Origin: Bacteroidales bacterium
GTDB lineage: Bacteria; Bacteroidota; Bacteroidia; Bacteroidales; Muribaculaceae
Assembly: GCA_014800795.1 (NCBI GenBank)
Contig: JAAVFL010000034.1
Location: 36,285-100,284 of the forward strand
Length of the DNA: 64,000 nt
Reading direction: 5' to 3'
The position numbers and the translations under genes were made by a program. The notes under the pieces were generated by a model. The model saw only the letters and a list, made by a program, of their open reading frames with translations, did no database searches and had not been told where the DNA came from. This document shows positions 24,622 to 35,164 of this stretch, piece after piece. The stretch's first letter is position 1. The number at the start of each line of letters is the position of its first letter.

Positions 24622-27292
24622 TGCCGTCCGGCGATTCTACGGCGATGCCGCCGCGTGATAATCTGATTTTGTGTTTACCGGAACTGAGCTTCATCGCAGT
24701 TGATGAAGATGGCGTTCCTTGCGGCACGATGAAAGTTGCTGACGATCCGGCAGGAATATCAAATGTATAATCAACAACGCCGTCATCGGTGCGTTCCCAC
24801 CTTACAGCCGCTGTGCCGTAAGGTGTTTCTTTTGTCACCGAAACCCAATCCATCCCGTCGGCGAGCTGCGGGTCAATGAAGAAATGGCGGTAGCCCGGTG
24901 ACTCGGGGTCGGGTACGATACCCCCCAGACCTTCGTAAAACCATAGTCCTATGCCGTTGTAGCAGTTGTGGACACGGCTCCGTTCTCCGCTCCAGTATTC
25001 CCATGTGGCAGTAGCTCCGTTGTCGATCATGTGAAGATAGCCGGGATAGTCGGGTTTACGGAGCATGGAGGCCATGAAATCGGGCTGATGCTCGTCGATA
25101 GTCCATTGGGTAAGAATAGGCACACCCATGAGCCCCACTCCGATATGTCCGTCATTGCGTTCGGCCGACAGTTCAAGCATTCTGTCGCGAACCTTTCCGC
25201 GCAGGTAATCGGGTGTAGCGCCGGTAAGCATCGGATAGGTCATGTCGAGTTGCGAGCCGGTGGCGTACTCTCCGGTTCCGGCGTTGTAAAAGCGGTAATG
25301 GATGTCGGCGTTGAGTCGCATGCGGCGTTCCCGCCACTGGCGTGCCTCGTCGTTGAGGCCGAGTTCGAGTGCGATGCGCTCCATCTTGTCGAGACAGTCG
25401 CTTATCACGCAGTTGCTTGCCAGATCTACAGACTCTTCATTTCCCGCATCTACTCCGGCAGGGGCAAGCCAGTCGGCCAGATACCACATGCGGTTGTGGG
25501 TGTCGGGCCACCGCCTGAGCAGTCCGTCTTTTGTGTTGGCACTGACATATTCCATCCATTTTTTCATCAGGGGATAGGTATTCTCGATGATGCGTCGGTC
25601 GCCGTAGTTGAGCCATGTGCGCCATGGAGCGAGAACCACGAAGGCACACCAGTAGGGGCCTCCACCCCCGCCTCCGGCGGGAGCCACGTGCGGGAGGCTG
25701 CCGTCCGGCTCTATCACATCGCCCCATGCCTGAAGCCAGTTGGCATATGTCGGTGCCACATCGTACATGGTCTGGAGTGTCATGGTCGACGAATTGCCGT
25801 CACCTCCGTAGCCGGTACGCTCCAGATGTGGGCAGTCTACCATGTATCCACTGAATGTCAGGCATTGCATCGTATATTTCACCATGTCGTGGATGGCGTT
25901 CAGATCCGGATCTGAACACTCAAATGAGGATGCATCGGCATACTCTCCCCGGATCTGAAGGGCTTCGATAGATTCGGGACGCGGTTTCTCAGGCAGCCCC
26001 TTTATCCTCACATACCGGAAAGCATGGTGATTGAACTTATTGCAGAATATTTCACCGCTGTTGCCTCCCGAGATAAAGATATCCTCCTCTCCCTGTGGGT
26101 CAAATTCGCCTTCAGACGTGAGATTGTCGGAATATTCAATTCTCACGGTGTCTCCGGGGTGCAGCCGTGGCATTGCCATATGTAACCATCCGGTGGTCAC
26201 CCGTCCCATGTCGGCGAGATAATTCCCGTCGGGCAATACCTTCAGCGATCGGGGTTGACTTCTGCGCACAATCCTGTTGTATCCGGCCATATCCGGTGTG
26301 GCGGCAAGTGGGGTGATACCCGGTGTGGCTACGGTTACCCATTCAAGTTTGTCGAGTGAGCCGCTGTCGAGCGCGGCGGGAGATTCTGCTGCGGCAACCT
26401 CTTCTCCTCCGAACTGAAGCGGCCACCACGATCCGGTGTCGCGGCGGCCGCTATGAGTGGCTTTCCACGAGCCGTCGCTCGCAAGCAGAGTTTCTATCTT
26501 TGCACCGTTCACGCGGTCGATCTCTACGCGTGCTAACGGCCCGCCGTATTCTGCCCGGAAGGTTGTAGGTTTGTACCACCCTTGACCGAGCCATACAATT
26601 ATATCATTGTCCCCCTCCTCGAGCAGAGGGGTTATGTCGTAAGTTACGATAAGTGAGCGCTTGTCGAGTTGCGATACTCCGGGAGAAAGCACATTGGCGC
26701 CGGCCTTTCTGCCGTTTACATATAGCTCATGATAGCCCAGAGAGTTTACGTGAGCCATAACCCTCCCGTCTCCATCCGGGTAACGCAGTTTTTTACGCAG
26801 AAGGGGCGACCGCATGTCGCCATACCCTTCCGGCATGCCTATGAACTCACCCTGCATCGGAACCTCGCTGTTCTCTACAATACCTATACCGAATCGCGAT
26901 ACTGCACTCCATGGGGAGCATCCGCCATCCTCGTTCCATACACGGACTTTCCACCATCCCTGCATGCGGGGTAGGAGTGCGATACCATTGTACGTCACCA
27001 GTGAATTCTCCGGTGACAAAGTTTTTCCGCTGCTCCATAGGTCGGCTACGGAATGGTCGGCCAAAGCTGTGGAGTCCGTGCCTACGGCAATTTCGTAGGC
27101 AGTCTGCGATTTTATCCTATCTCCGGAGTTCTTCCAGCTGAAACGTGGAGCAGTGGTGTTCACTCCCAGCGGAGCTGCGAGATGCTCGGTGCGCAACTGT
27201 GTGGGAGCGTCGGGTGCCGGGACTGCTGCATAAATTGCGGGTGTGATCAGAGATAAAGTAATAAGCGCTAAATATATACTTGTTTTAGTCAT
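24614..27292 (-). CDS. Secreted GH78 alpha-L-rhamnosidase
   Basis: 892 residues with a signal peptide ending AIYAA. An N-terminal Fn3-like domain (PTQLRTEHLAAPLGVNTTAPRFSW) is followed by beta domains (NSLGYHELYVNGRKAG...LSPGVSQLDKRSLIVTYDIT) and the (alpha/alpha)6 catalytic domain from about residue 430, with YMVDCPHLERTGYGGDGN and ATATWEYWSGERS; a C-terminal beta domain with YGTAAVRWER closes it. It would remove terminal alpha-rhamnose, common in plant pectin and bacterial glycans. It is the last gene of a GH92-GH-A-GH78 operon. Confidence 0.93.
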   Translation of the reverse strand: MTKTSIYLALITLSLITPAIYAAVPAPDAPTQLRTEHLAAPLGVNTTAPRFSWKNSGDRIKSQTAYEIAVGTDSTALADHSVADLWSSGKTLSPENSLVTYNGIALLPRMQGWWKVRVWNEDGGCSPWSAVSRFGIGIVENSEVPMQGEFIGMPEGYGDMRSPLLRKKLRYPDGDGRVMAHVNSLGYHELYVNGRKAGANVLSPGVSQLDKRSLIVTYDITPLLEEGDNDIIVWLGQGWYKPTTFRAEYGGPLARVEIDRVNGAKIETLLASDGSWKATHSGRRDTGSWWPLQFGGEEVAAAESPAALDSGSLDKLEWVTVATPGITPLAATPDMAGYNRIVRRSQPRSLKVLPDGNYLADMGRVTTGWLHMAMPRLHPGDTVRIEYSDNLTSEGEFDPQGEEDIFISGGNSGEIFCNKFNHHAFRYVRIKGLPEKPRPESIEALQIRGEYADASSFECSDPDLNAIHDMVKYTMQCLTFSGYMVDCPHLERTGYGGDGNSSTMTLQTMYDVAPTYANWLQAWGDVIEPDGSLPHVAPAGGGGGGPYWCAFVVLAPWRTWLNYGDRRIIENTYPLMKKWMEYVSANTKDGLLRRWPDTHNRMWYLADWLAPAGVDAGNEESVDLASNCVISDCLDKMERIALELGLNDEARQWRERRMRLNADIHYRFYNAGTGEYATGSQLDMTYPMLTGATPDYLRGKVRDRMLELSAERNDGHIGVGLMGVPILTQWTIDEHQPDFMASMLRKPDYPGYLHMIDNGATATWEYWSGERSRVHNCYNGIGLWFYEGLGGIVPDPESPGYRHFFIDPQLADGMDWVSVTKETPYGTAAVRWERTDDGVVDYTFDIPAGSSATFIVPQGTPSSSTAMKLSSGKHKIRLSRGGIAVESPDGIR

Positions 27293-27335
27293 GATTTGGA
27301 AGAATGGAACTTTTTCCTGATGATTTCAAGGTGGA

Positions 27336-28430
27336 TTATTTCTTACCTGTCATATTACGTATGAATTCCACTTCAGCCGCGTTCCATGGGGTTCCGTCGG
27401 CCCGGAATATATCGTGAAACCATATTTCCGGTTCCTCTGTCCATGCTACCTCCTCACCGTCGACGATTTTATTCCAGGGATAATTGAAGTTGCATTTACC
27501 TGCGACAAGTCCGAAATTAATGGCTCCGACATTATATTTCCTGAATATGGGCATTGAACTTTCGAATGTAGACTGCGGCCGTCGGAGATATTCGGTGCAT
27601 ACCATAGGCCGTCCGTAAGGCAGGAGCGACTGTATGATGCGTTCCAGAGCGGCAGGCTCGCGATAGCAGTGAAATGTAAGCACATCGCTGTTTTCCAGCA
27701 CGAAGGTTGCCTCCGGCAATTTTGTCGTCAGTGTTTTGCCTGGTTGAGTTGAAACCTCATCCCAGATAGGCGCTGTCAGAGGCTGGGAAGGATTGCAGGA
27801 TCTGGCCCATGAGAAAGTTGCCTCCATCAGCGGAACAGAGGTGGTGATACCGCGTCTGAGGTTCTCAGGCTCGTTGTAGAGACACCACATGAGTATCCGG
27901 TTGTCATCGGCATAAGTGCCTATGATATCCTTGACCATAATCTCCAGTTCGCCCCACTTCCCGGGATCGTTCACATATTCCGCACCCGGAGTCGTGACCC
28001 ACTGTGAGTTGTGGATTCCACTGATACTTTCAGGCTGTTTTCCAAGCCGTGCCTCCATACATTTACCTCCGTTAGTCCAGAATGTCGGCAATACGCGTAT
28101 GCCGTGTCTGTCGGCGATTTCAAGAAAGCTGTCAAATCTCTTCTTGAAACCTTCCGGACCGGCGGTGTAGACGATGTTCGACAGAAATATGCGCACGGTA
28201 TTGAATCCCAGGCTCTCTGCCATTGCCAACTCTTTGTCGATGACTTCCGGATTGAAATCCTCCTCCTGCCATGTCTCTATCTGGTTGATGGCATAGGACG
28301 GAACATAATCGCATCCGGTTATCCATCCTTTATCGGCAGCCCATTCCCGGGCCTTTTCGCTACTCCAGCGCCCGGTTGCTGTAGCTGTCAGGGCCAGCAT
28401 ACAAAGTAACGGTAGAAATACTTTTTTCAT
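27336..28430 (-). CDS. Secreted clan GH-A glycoside hydrolase, GH5-like
   Basis: 364 residues with a signal peptide (MKKVFLPLLCMLALTATATG). The TIM-barrel pattern is that of clan GH-A: NTVRIFLS on an early strand, MWCLYNEPEN with the likely acid/base Glu187 after strand 4, and MVCTEYLRR with the likely nucleophile Glu280 after strand 7. Family assignment is uncertain; related proteins are often called cellulase or xylanase without test. It lies 75 bases after the GH92 gene and 43 bases before GH78, so it probably works on the same glycan. Confidence 0.8.
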   Translation of the reverse strand: MKKVFLPLLCMLALTATATGRWSSEKAREWAADKGWITGCDYVPSYAINQIETWQEEDFNPEVIDKELAMAESLGFNTVRIFLSNIVYTAGPEGFKKRFDSFLEIADRHGIRVLPTFWTNGGKCMEARLGKQPESISGIHNSQWVTTPGAEYVNDPGKWGELEIMVKDIIGTYADDNRILMWCLYNEPENLRRGITTSVPLMEATFSWARSCNPSQPLTAPIWDEVSTQPGKTLTTKLPEATFVLENSDVLTFHCYREPAALERIIQSLLPYGRPMVCTEYLRRPQSTFESSMPIFRKYNVGAINFGLVAGKCNFNYPWNKIVDGEEVAWTEEPEIWFHDIFRADGTPWNAAEVEFIRNMTGKK

Positions 28431-28505
28431 TTGATATCAGTTTAAGGCTGTGGTAATTACGTATAGCCCCTCCTGCGGTCAGTATCCGGATGGGGGTGAG
28501 GCCCG

Positions 28506-30854
28506 TTATTTTTCAGCAGTTCCCCAATCTTTGTTGGGTTCCGGAGCCATGAACAGTTCGAGGGTGCCTCCGTTGCTTATATCCTCAAAGTCGAGATAAC
28601 ATCTGTCGTATTCTTTACCGTTGAGCGTAGCCCGGTTGATGTAGATGTTCTCGGGCGAATTGTCGTGGGCGATTATTGTAAACTTTTTCCCACCATGATA
28701 TTCGGGATCAAGGGCAAACTCAATACGGTCGAATACCGGGCTGGTGATCTCCATACGGTTGTCGCCGGGGCAGGAGGGGTGGATGCCGGCGGCTGCCAGC
28801 ACATACCATGCCGACATCTGGCCCGCATCTTCGTTGCCTACAAGGCCCTCCACACGGTTGAAATATGCTTTGTCACATATCCAGCGTGTGGTGCGCTGCG
28901 TTTTCCAGGGTTCTCCGAGGCGGTTGTATATGAATGGGACGAAATGAACCGGCTCGTTGGCGTGGTTATAATAGTTGTTCCATTTTATGTCTTCCGGTGT
29001 TGAGGCAAACAGGCTGTCAAGCATAGTGATGGTGCGTTCGCGTCCTCCCATAAGTTCGGTCATCCCGCTTACATCGTGAGGCACGAACCATCCCTGTTGG
29101 AAAGGGTTACATTCGATACATCCGAACCATTCCTGTGTGAGCGATTCCTCCGGATCCCATTCTGCCCATGATCCGTCGGCATATCGGGGGCAGAACCATC
29201 CTGCTTCGTGATTGAACACATTGCGGTATGCCTGACCGCGACGTTCCAGCTCGTTGGCAAGGCTGTCGTTGCCAAGTTCTCTGGCAAGTTGCGCTGCACA
29301 CCAGTCGGCGTAGGCATATTCAAGCGTATTCGATATGCTCAGGCCTTCCGGGGCGTAGCCAAGGTCTGTGGTTCCGAAGCGGTTGGATGTGTTCTCTGCA
29401 TAGTGCAGCGCCAGCGGAGCGTTGAAAGTGCGTATGCCTTTCGCATATGCATCTGCTATTACGGGAAGAGCCGGGTTGCCGATCATGCAACCTGAGTAGG
29501 AATTCAGCAGTTCCCAGCGCTCGTAATATTCGTTGCCGGTTTCCGAGGCAAGGTCTATGAGACTGTTTATCTCATCGCTCACCACCCGCGGGTTAATTAT
29601 TGTCTGGAGAGGGAACTGACTGCGGAACACATCCCAGCCGCTGAACACGGTGCGACGGGTGTAGTGACCGTCGGAATTTGCGATGCTGTTGTCTCCGGCA
29701 CGGTATCGGCCGTCGACATCGGAGCATTCGCGCGGATCGATCATCGTATGGTAAAGAGATGTATAGAATACTGTTTTATCATCATCTGTTCCACCTTCGA
29801 TTTTGATTTTGCCGAGGTGGCGGTTCCATTCCGCGGCCGCGGTCGCCGCTACATCATCGAATCCCTTTCCGTCCACTTCCGCCATGAAGTTTTTGCGGGC
29901 GCCCTCTTCGTCGACATATGAAATTCCCACTTTCATCTCAACCTGCTCTCCCTCTGTCGAAGGAAATTCCGTGAAAAAGCCGATATGTTTGCCCGTCAGT
30001 TCTTTTTTTCCGCGTATGATTTCTGAGGCCGCGATGTTGGCGAGATATTCCGGTGACTGCACGTCGTTGAGGTGGCGGTTTGCTCCCTCCGGAATGTCTG
30101 CGCTCCAGAATCCGTAGTCGGTCATCGGACGGTTAAGCTGTCCGTAGAAGTAGAGTGTGTAGCCTACCTTTCCATCGCCGTCGCCCCAGCCCCCTCCGTC
30201 GGGTGTGCAGAGAATCCAGCCGGTAAAAGTGGAATCGTTGATCATACGGATATTCTGTTCTATGGCTGTTCCTCCGGCGCGGTGAGCCAGATCCACCTGT
30301 ATGCGGGCCGTATCGGCGGCCGGATAGGTGAATCTCATCACACCGCAGTGGGGAGTGGCGGTGGTTTCAGCCTTGATGCCGTAATCGGTCAGGTCGGCAC
30401 TGTAATATCCTGCGCGTGCGGTCTCGGTCTGTTTGTCATAGGCCGAGCGGTAACCGAAGATACTTCCATCCTCTTTCCCTGCTATCGCATGGAAAGTTCC
30501 GGTGGTGGGCATAACCAGAAAATTTCCCATATCGCCAAACCATCCCACACCGCTCATCTGGGTGAGTGCGAACCCCTCTATGGTTTCATGTTCGTAGCTG
30601 TAGCCGGGGGCGTTGTCGCCTCCGCTGATGGTATTAGGGCTTACCTGTACCATTCCGAATGGCGTTGTCGCTCCGGGGAATGTCTTGCCAAGCCCGTGGT
30701 ATGAGCCAGCTTTATCAGTGCTGGTACTCGCTCCGATAAATGGATTCACATATTCGGCCGGAGAGAAAGAGGAGGTCCCGCCTGAATTTCCGCAGGAAAC
30801 GGCGAGTACGGAGATAATCGCGGCCAGTGGCCATATACCGGAGTGTAGTGTCAT
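28506..30854 (-). CDS. GH92 alpha-mannosidase lipoprotein, divergent active-site segments
   Basis: 782-residue lipoprotein (lipobox AVSC). GH92 features are clear: YVNPFIGAS at the N-terminus, FPGATTPFGMVQVSP, TVFSGWDVFRSQFPL, and the C-terminal GNEDAGQMSAWYVLAAAGIHP carrying the calcium-dependent catalytic base. Around the catalytic acid it reads GCIECNPFQQGWFVPHD and ANEPVHFVPF, unlike the usual EGNSW and GNEPSHHIPY seen in the second GH92 of this window. It may therefore cut a linkage other than alpha-1,2. It is placed 36 bases after trpS and leads the GH-A and GH78 genes. Confidence 0.93.
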   Translation of the reverse strand: MTLHSGIWPLAAIISVLAVSCGNSGGTSSFSPAEYVNPFIGASTSTDKAGSYHGLGKTFPGATTPFGMVQVSPNTISGGDNAPGYSYEHETIEGFALTQMSGVGWFGDMGNFLVMPTTGTFHAIAGKEDGSIFGYRSAYDKQTETARAGYYSADLTDYGIKAETTATPHCGVMRFTYPAADTARIQVDLAHRAGGTAIEQNIRMINDSTFTGWILCTPDGGGWGDGDGKVGYTLYFYGQLNRPMTDYGFWSADIPEGANRHLNDVQSPEYLANIAASEIIRGKKELTGKHIGFFTEFPSTEGEQVEMKVGISYVDEEGARKNFMAEVDGKGFDDVAATAAAEWNRHLGKIKIEGGTDDDKTVFYTSLYHTMIDPRECSDVDGRYRAGDNSIANSDGHYTRRTVFSGWDVFRSQFPLQTIINPRVVSDEINSLIDLASETGNEYYERWELLNSYSGCMIGNPALPVIADAYAKGIRTFNAPLALHYAENTSNRFGTTDLGYAPEGLSISNTLEYAYADWCAAQLARELGNDSLANELERRGQAYRNVFNHEAGWFCPRYADGSWAEWDPEESLTQEWFGCIECNPFQQGWFVPHDVSGMTELMGGRERTITMLDSLFASTPEDIKWNNYYNHANEPVHFVPFIYNRLGEPWKTQRTTRWICDKAYFNRVEGLVGNEDAGQMSAWYVLAAAGIHPSCPGDNRMEITSPVFDRIEFALDPEYHGGKKFTIIAHDNSPENIYINRATLNGKEYDRCYLDFEDISNGGTLELFMAPEPNKDWGTAEK

Positions 30855-30890
30855 GACGGTTCTGAGATATAGGTAGGTGATATATTGGGT

Positions 30891-31982
30891 TTATTTGCCT
30901 GTCCGGAATTTCTGAGCCTGCTCTTTGATAAGGGCTTCGTCGTCGAAGTAGTTGATTTTCATGGCGGCGCGTACTTCATCGAGTGTTTTGGCAGCCACTG
31001 CGCGTGCCTTTTCCGAGCCTTTTTTCAGAATTTCGTAAACGGCGGGGATATCCTGTTCGAACTGTTTGCGGCGCTCGCGGATAGGAGCTAGTGTTTCCTC
31101 AAGCACATTATAAAGAAGTTTCTTTACAGTTCCGTCTCCCAGACCTCCTCGGGTATAGTGGTCTTTGAGCACCTGAAGGTTTTCATATTCGGGAAGATAT
31201 TTGGCGAAATGCGCGTCGTTGCTGAACGCGTCGAGATAGATGAATGGACAGTTCCCTTCGAGATGTCCCGGCGAGTCGATAGTGAGGTGTTCCGGGTCGG
31301 TATACATGCTGTTGACCTTCTTTTTCACTTCTTTGGGGGTGTCGGAGAGATAGATGCAGTTGCCGAGCGATTTGCTCATCTTGGCTTTGCCGTCTGTGCC
31401 GGGAAGGCGCATGCACGCGGCGTTGTCGGGCAACAGTATCTCCGGTTCCACAAGGGTTGGCCCATAGATGTTGTTGAAGCGGTTCACAATCTCGCGGGTA
31501 AGCTCTATCATCGGTGCCTGATCTTCGCCGGCAGGCACGGTCGTGGCTTTGAAAGCTGTAATGTCCGATGCCTGGCTTACGGGGTAGCAGAAGAATCCTA
31601 CTGGGATCGACTGTTCGAAGTTACGCATCTTTATCTCCGTCTTGACGGTGGGATTGCGCTGAACGCGGCTCACCGTAACCAGATTCATGTAGTAGAATGC
31701 AAGTTCGCACAATTCCGGCACCTGACTTTGGATGAAGATCGTGGTCTTTTCAGGATCAAGCCCTGCCGACAGATAGTCGAGTGCAACCTCAATGACGTTC
31801 TGACGCACTTTCTCGGGATTGTCAGCGTTGTCGGTAAGTGCCTGGGCATCGGCTATCATTACGAAAATCTTATCGAATTCGCCGGAATTCTGAAGTTCTA
31901 CGCGGCGGCGCAGTGAGCCAACGTAATGGCCCACATGGAGCTTTCCGGTGGGACGGTCGCCTGTCAGTATGATTTTTTCCAT
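30891..31982 (-). CDS. trpS: Tryptophan-tRNA ligase
   Basis: 363 residues. Class I signatures are [15 protein letters not shown] (HIGH-type) and [12 protein letters not shown] (KMSKS). It charges tRNA-Trp in the cytoplasm. A TATCTTTG box lies 26 bases upstream of the start. The three glycosidase genes downstream are close enough to be co-transcribed. Confidence 0.97.
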   Translation of the reverse strand: MEKIILTGDRPTGKLHVGHYVGSLRRRVELQNSGEFDKIFVMIADAQALTDNADNPEKVRQNVIEVALDYLSAGLDPEKTTIFIQSQVPELCELAFYYMNLVTVSRVQRNPTVKTEIKMRNFEQSIPVGFFCYPVSQASDITAFKATTVPAGEDQAPMIELTREIVNRFNNIYGPTLVEPEILLPDNAACMRLPGTDGKAKMSKSLGNCIYLSDTPKEVKKKVNSMYTDPEHLTIDSPGHLEGNCPFIYLDAFSNDAHFAKYLPEYENLQVLKDHYTRGGLGDGTVKKLLYNVLEETLAPIRERRKQFEQDIPAVYEILKKGSEKARAVAAKTLDEVRAAMKINYFDDEALIKEQAQKFRTGK

Positions 31983-32007
31983 AAATGTGTCATTTTATAA
32001 TTTTATG

Positions 32008-32015
32008 CAAAGATA
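32008..32015 (-). promoter_or_regulatory. -7 box of trpS
   Basis: TATCTTTG on the minus strand matches TAnnTTTG; no -33 box at the usual distance. Confidence 0.5.
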
Positions 32016-32091
32016 TGATTTTTTTTCGGGAAATAATAACTAAATTTGTCGGTGAAAACTTTTAAAGCGCCCCAAATGATTTAAAATTCAA

Positions 32092-32121
32092 TTGCCATCA
32101 CTTTTTTGAATTATATATTTG
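32092..32121 (+). promoter_or_regulatory. Promoter of the M16 peptidase gene
   Basis: TTG (32092-32094), 19 bases, TATATTTG (32114-32121). The ATG at 32146 follows with a short leader. Confidence 0.65.
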
Positions 32122-32145
32122 TCATATATTTATATATTTTATCGC

Positions 32146-35139
32146 ATGAAATCAATAAGATTCACACTAACGCTTCTTCTGGTGTCTGTAGCCGGAAGTG
32201 TGCTTTTCGCAGCTCCGCGAAAGACGAAGGATGCACAGCCGGTGGAGCAGACTGCGCGCTTCCCCTACGATACAGTTGCCGGTGACCCGCTGAAAAGCCG
32301 TATCTATACCCTTCCCAACGGGTTGAAGGTACATACGACAGTCAATAAACGCGAACCGCGTATATATACAATGATCGGTGTGCGTGTAGGCGGTAAGAAC
32401 GATCCTGCCGAAACAACAGGTCTTGCCCATTATTTCGAGCATATGATGTTCAAAGGAACGCCATCGTTCGGCACGGTCAACTATGAAGCCGAGAAACCCC
32501 TGCTCGACGAGATAGAGAATCTGTTCGAGCTTTACCGCCAGACGACCGATTCTGTGGCCCGTGCGGAGATATATCACCGCATCGACTCCATAAGCTATGA
32601 GGCGTCTAAGCTCGCCATACCCAATGAGTACGACAAGATGATGGCTGCGATAGGTGCCAACAATACCAATGCGTTTACCTCGGTTGATATGACCTGTTAC
32701 GTTGAGGATATACCCTCCAACGAGCTGGAACGGTGGGCTATGGTAGAGAGTGACCGTTTTAAGAATCCGGTGCTTCGTGGTTTTCATACCGAGCTTGAGA
32801 CTATCTACGAGGAGAAAAACATGTCGCTTACCAACGATTCCCGCAAGAGCTATGAAAAAATGCTCGCGACCCTCTTCCCCTCTCACCCCTATGGTACCCA
32901 GACGGTTCTCGGCACCCAGACCCATCTTAAAAATCCTTCGATAACCAATATCAAACGTTATCACGAAGAGTGGTATGTGCCCAACAATATGATTATCGCC
33001 ATGTCTGGCGATTTCGATCCCGACGAGGCTGTGGCTGTGGTGGCGCGTTATTTCGGCGATATGAAACCTAACGAAAATCTGCGCCATCTTACGGTTAAAC
33101 CCGAAGTGCCTTTCACCGAGCCTGTCCGCGAGGAGGTATGGGGCAACGATGCCGAGAGCGTGATTGTGGCATGGCGCGTTCCGGGCGCTTCCGACGAGGA
33201 TATGCTTGTACTCGATATGATTGCCAATGTGCTATCCAACGGATCGGCCGGTCTGATGGATCTTGATCTGAATCAGGCACAGAAGGTGCTTGCTTCAGGC
33301 GCGTACATCTACGATATGGCAGATCAGGGCGCCTTTATTATGTCGGCTCGTCCGCTTGAGGGGCAGACCCTCGATGAGGTCACCGGGCTGATGCTCGCCG
33401 AACTCGATAAGGTTAGAAAAGGGGAGTTCTCCGACGAACTTCTGTCGGCTGTAAAGGCTAACGACCGTCTTGACTTCGAGCAGTCGATGCTTGTTAACAG
33501 CAACCGTGCACAGATGTTCGTCAACGCTTTCATCAACGGTGAGCCATGGGAGCAGTGGGTGGCTGACAGAGAGCGTCTCAAGAACCTCACCAAAGAGGAT
33601 ATCGTAAGGGTTGCCAACAAATATCTCGGCGAAAAAAATTATGCTTCTGTAGCAAAGCGGCAGGGGACTCCGCGCGACGAACTGAAGATTGCCAAGCCCG
33701 CACTGACCCCGATCGTCACCAACCGCGACACTGCGTCGACATTCCTTGCCGACCTGATGAATATTTCCGTAGAGCCCATTGAGCCGCAATTCGTTGATTT
33801 CCGGAGGGATCTTGCTTCTGTGGAACTCGCTAACGGCACACAGCTCCTCTACACTCATAATCCGTATAACGACCTGTTCGATCTCACTTTCGTATATGAG
33901 ACCGGAAGCTGGGCAGACCGTTATCTCTCATATGCGGCTTCATACATTAATCTTATCGGAACGAAAGACATGACCCCGGCGCAGGTGCGGGAGGCGTTCT
34001 ATGGTCTGGCATGCGAATTCTATGTATCGGTAGGCGTACGCCGGTCATATATTGTGTTGCGTGGACTGGGTGAGAATATGACCGCCGCCCTTCAGCTTCT
34101 TGAAAAGTTGCTTGCCGATGCTGTCGCCGATCCGCAGGTCTACAGCGATTTCGTCGACCGTCAGTCAAAAGCGATGAAAGATGCCAAAGCTAACCAGCGT
34201 CAGAATCTCGGCCGCCTCTCGACCTATGTGACCTACGGACCCGAATATGTTAAGGAGCGTACTGTGACTGAAGAGGAACTACGTTCGCTCGATCCATCCC
34301 GCCTGACTGAATCGCTGCACGACCTCACATCGCTCACCCACCGCATCATCTACTACGGGCCTGATTCGGAAAAGGATGTAGCTGCCATTCTTGATGCGAA
34401 CCATGCTGCGGGAGTGACTCTCAAAGATCCCGAAGAGTTCCGGAAATGGGAGATGATCAAACCGGAGGAGACTGTCGTTTATGTGGCGCCATATGATGCC
34501 AAACAGCTGTATATGACTATGTTTACCACCGACGGCAAGACGTTTGATCCCTCTGTGCATCCACTTGCGAGCGTCTACAATGAGTATTTCGGCGGTTCGA
34601 TGAACAGTATCGTCTTTCAGGAGATGCGCGAGGCGCGTTCGCTCGCCTATTCGGCATATGCGATACTTGTGGAGCCCAACAATCTTGATTTCCCCTATAC
34701 TTATCAGGCTCAGATAGCCACACAGAACGATAAGCTCATAGATGCCGCCGATGCCTTTAACCTTATAATCAACGATATGCCACAGAGTGAGGCTGCTTTC
34801 AAAATCGCAAAAGACGGTATAGAGTCACGCTTGCGCACCGAGCGCACCATCGACGACAATATCGCATGGGCATATATCCGCGCTCAGGATCGTGGCCTTG
34901 CTCCGTCGCTCGACGGCAATGGCAACAATCGTTCGGCCGGGCTTGATCTCGATCGTCAGCTCTTCGAGGCTCTTCCCGGCATCACGCTTGACGAACTGGT
35001 CCGTTACCAGCAGAGCGACATAAAGGGGAAAACCTATACCTATGGTATCCTCGGTAAGATCGAGGATCTCGACATGGATGCTCTTTCCCGCATCGGTCGT
35101 GTCGTTATCCTTACGCCCGAAGATATATTCGGCTATTGA
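32146..35139 (+). CDS. M16 family zinc metallopeptidase, two-repeat form
   Basis: 997 residues from the ATG at 32146, which gives the signal peptide MKSIRFTLTLLLVSVAGSVLFA; the frame opens 27 bases earlier inside the promoter spacing. The first M16 half holds the inverted zinc motif HYFEH (His95, Glu98, His99) and the downstream third ligand region ELETIYEEKN. The second half (about residue 540 onward) lacks HxxEH, as in the inactive halves of pitrilysin-type enzymes, and has the M16 C-terminal region EMREARSLAYSAYAI. It likely degrades peptides in the periplasm. Confidence 0.94.
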   Translation: MKSIRFTLTLLLVSVAGSVLFAAPRKTKDAQPVEQTARFPYDTVAGDPLKSRIYTLPNGLKVHTTVNKREPRIYTMIGVRVGGKNDPAETTGLAHYFEHMMFKGTPSFGTVNYEAEKPLLDEIENLFELYRQTTDSVARAEIYHRIDSISYEASKLAIPNEYDKMMAAIGANNTNAFTSVDMTCYVEDIPSNELERWAMVESDRFKNPVLRGFHTELETIYEEKNMSLTNDSRKSYEKMLATLFPSHPYGTQTVLGTQTHLKNPSITNIKRYHEEWYVPNNMIIAMSGDFDPDEAVAVVARYFGDMKPNENLRHLTVKPEVPFTEPVREEVWGNDAESVIVAWRVPGASDEDMLVLDMIANVLSNGSAGLMDLDLNQAQKVLASGAYIYDMADQGAFIMSARPLEGQTLDEVTGLMLAELDKVRKGEFSDELLSAVKANDRLDFEQSMLVNSNRAQMFVNAFINGEPWEQWVADRERLKNLTKEDIVRVANKYLGEKNYASVAKRQGTPRDELKIAKPALTPIVTNRDTASTFLADLMNISVEPIEPQFVDFRRDLASVELANGTQLLYTHNPYNDLFDLTFVYETGSWADRYLSYAASYINLIGTKDMTPAQVREAFYGLACEFYVSVGVRRSYIVLRGLGENMTAALQLLEKLLADAVADPQVYSDFVDRQSKAMKDAKANQRQNLGRLSTYVTYGPEYVKERTVTEEELRSLDPSRLTESLHDLTSLTHRIIYYGPDSEKDVAAILDANHAAGVTLKDPEEFRKWEMIKPEETVVYVAPYDAKQLYMTMFTTDGKTFDPSVHPLASVYNEYFGGSMNSIVFQEMREARSLAYSAYAILVEPNNLDFPYTYQAQIATQNDKLIDAADAFNLIINDMPQSEAAFKIAKDGIESRLRTERTIDDNIAWAYIRAQDRGLAPSLDGNGNNRSAGLDLDRQLFEALPGITLDELVRYQQSDIKGKTYTYGILGKIEDLDMDALSRIGRVVILTPEDIFGY

Positions 35140-35164
35140 TCAGTATTTATTCTGTCCCATAACT

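Noticed and set aside
24968..25915. Open frame of 315 codons on the plus strand
   Set aside because: Antisense to the GH78 catalytic domain, Cys- and His-rich low-quality composition, no promoter.
32167..33087. Open frame of 306 codons on the minus strand
   Set aside because: Antisense to the M16 peptidase, including the HYFEH motif; no independent support.
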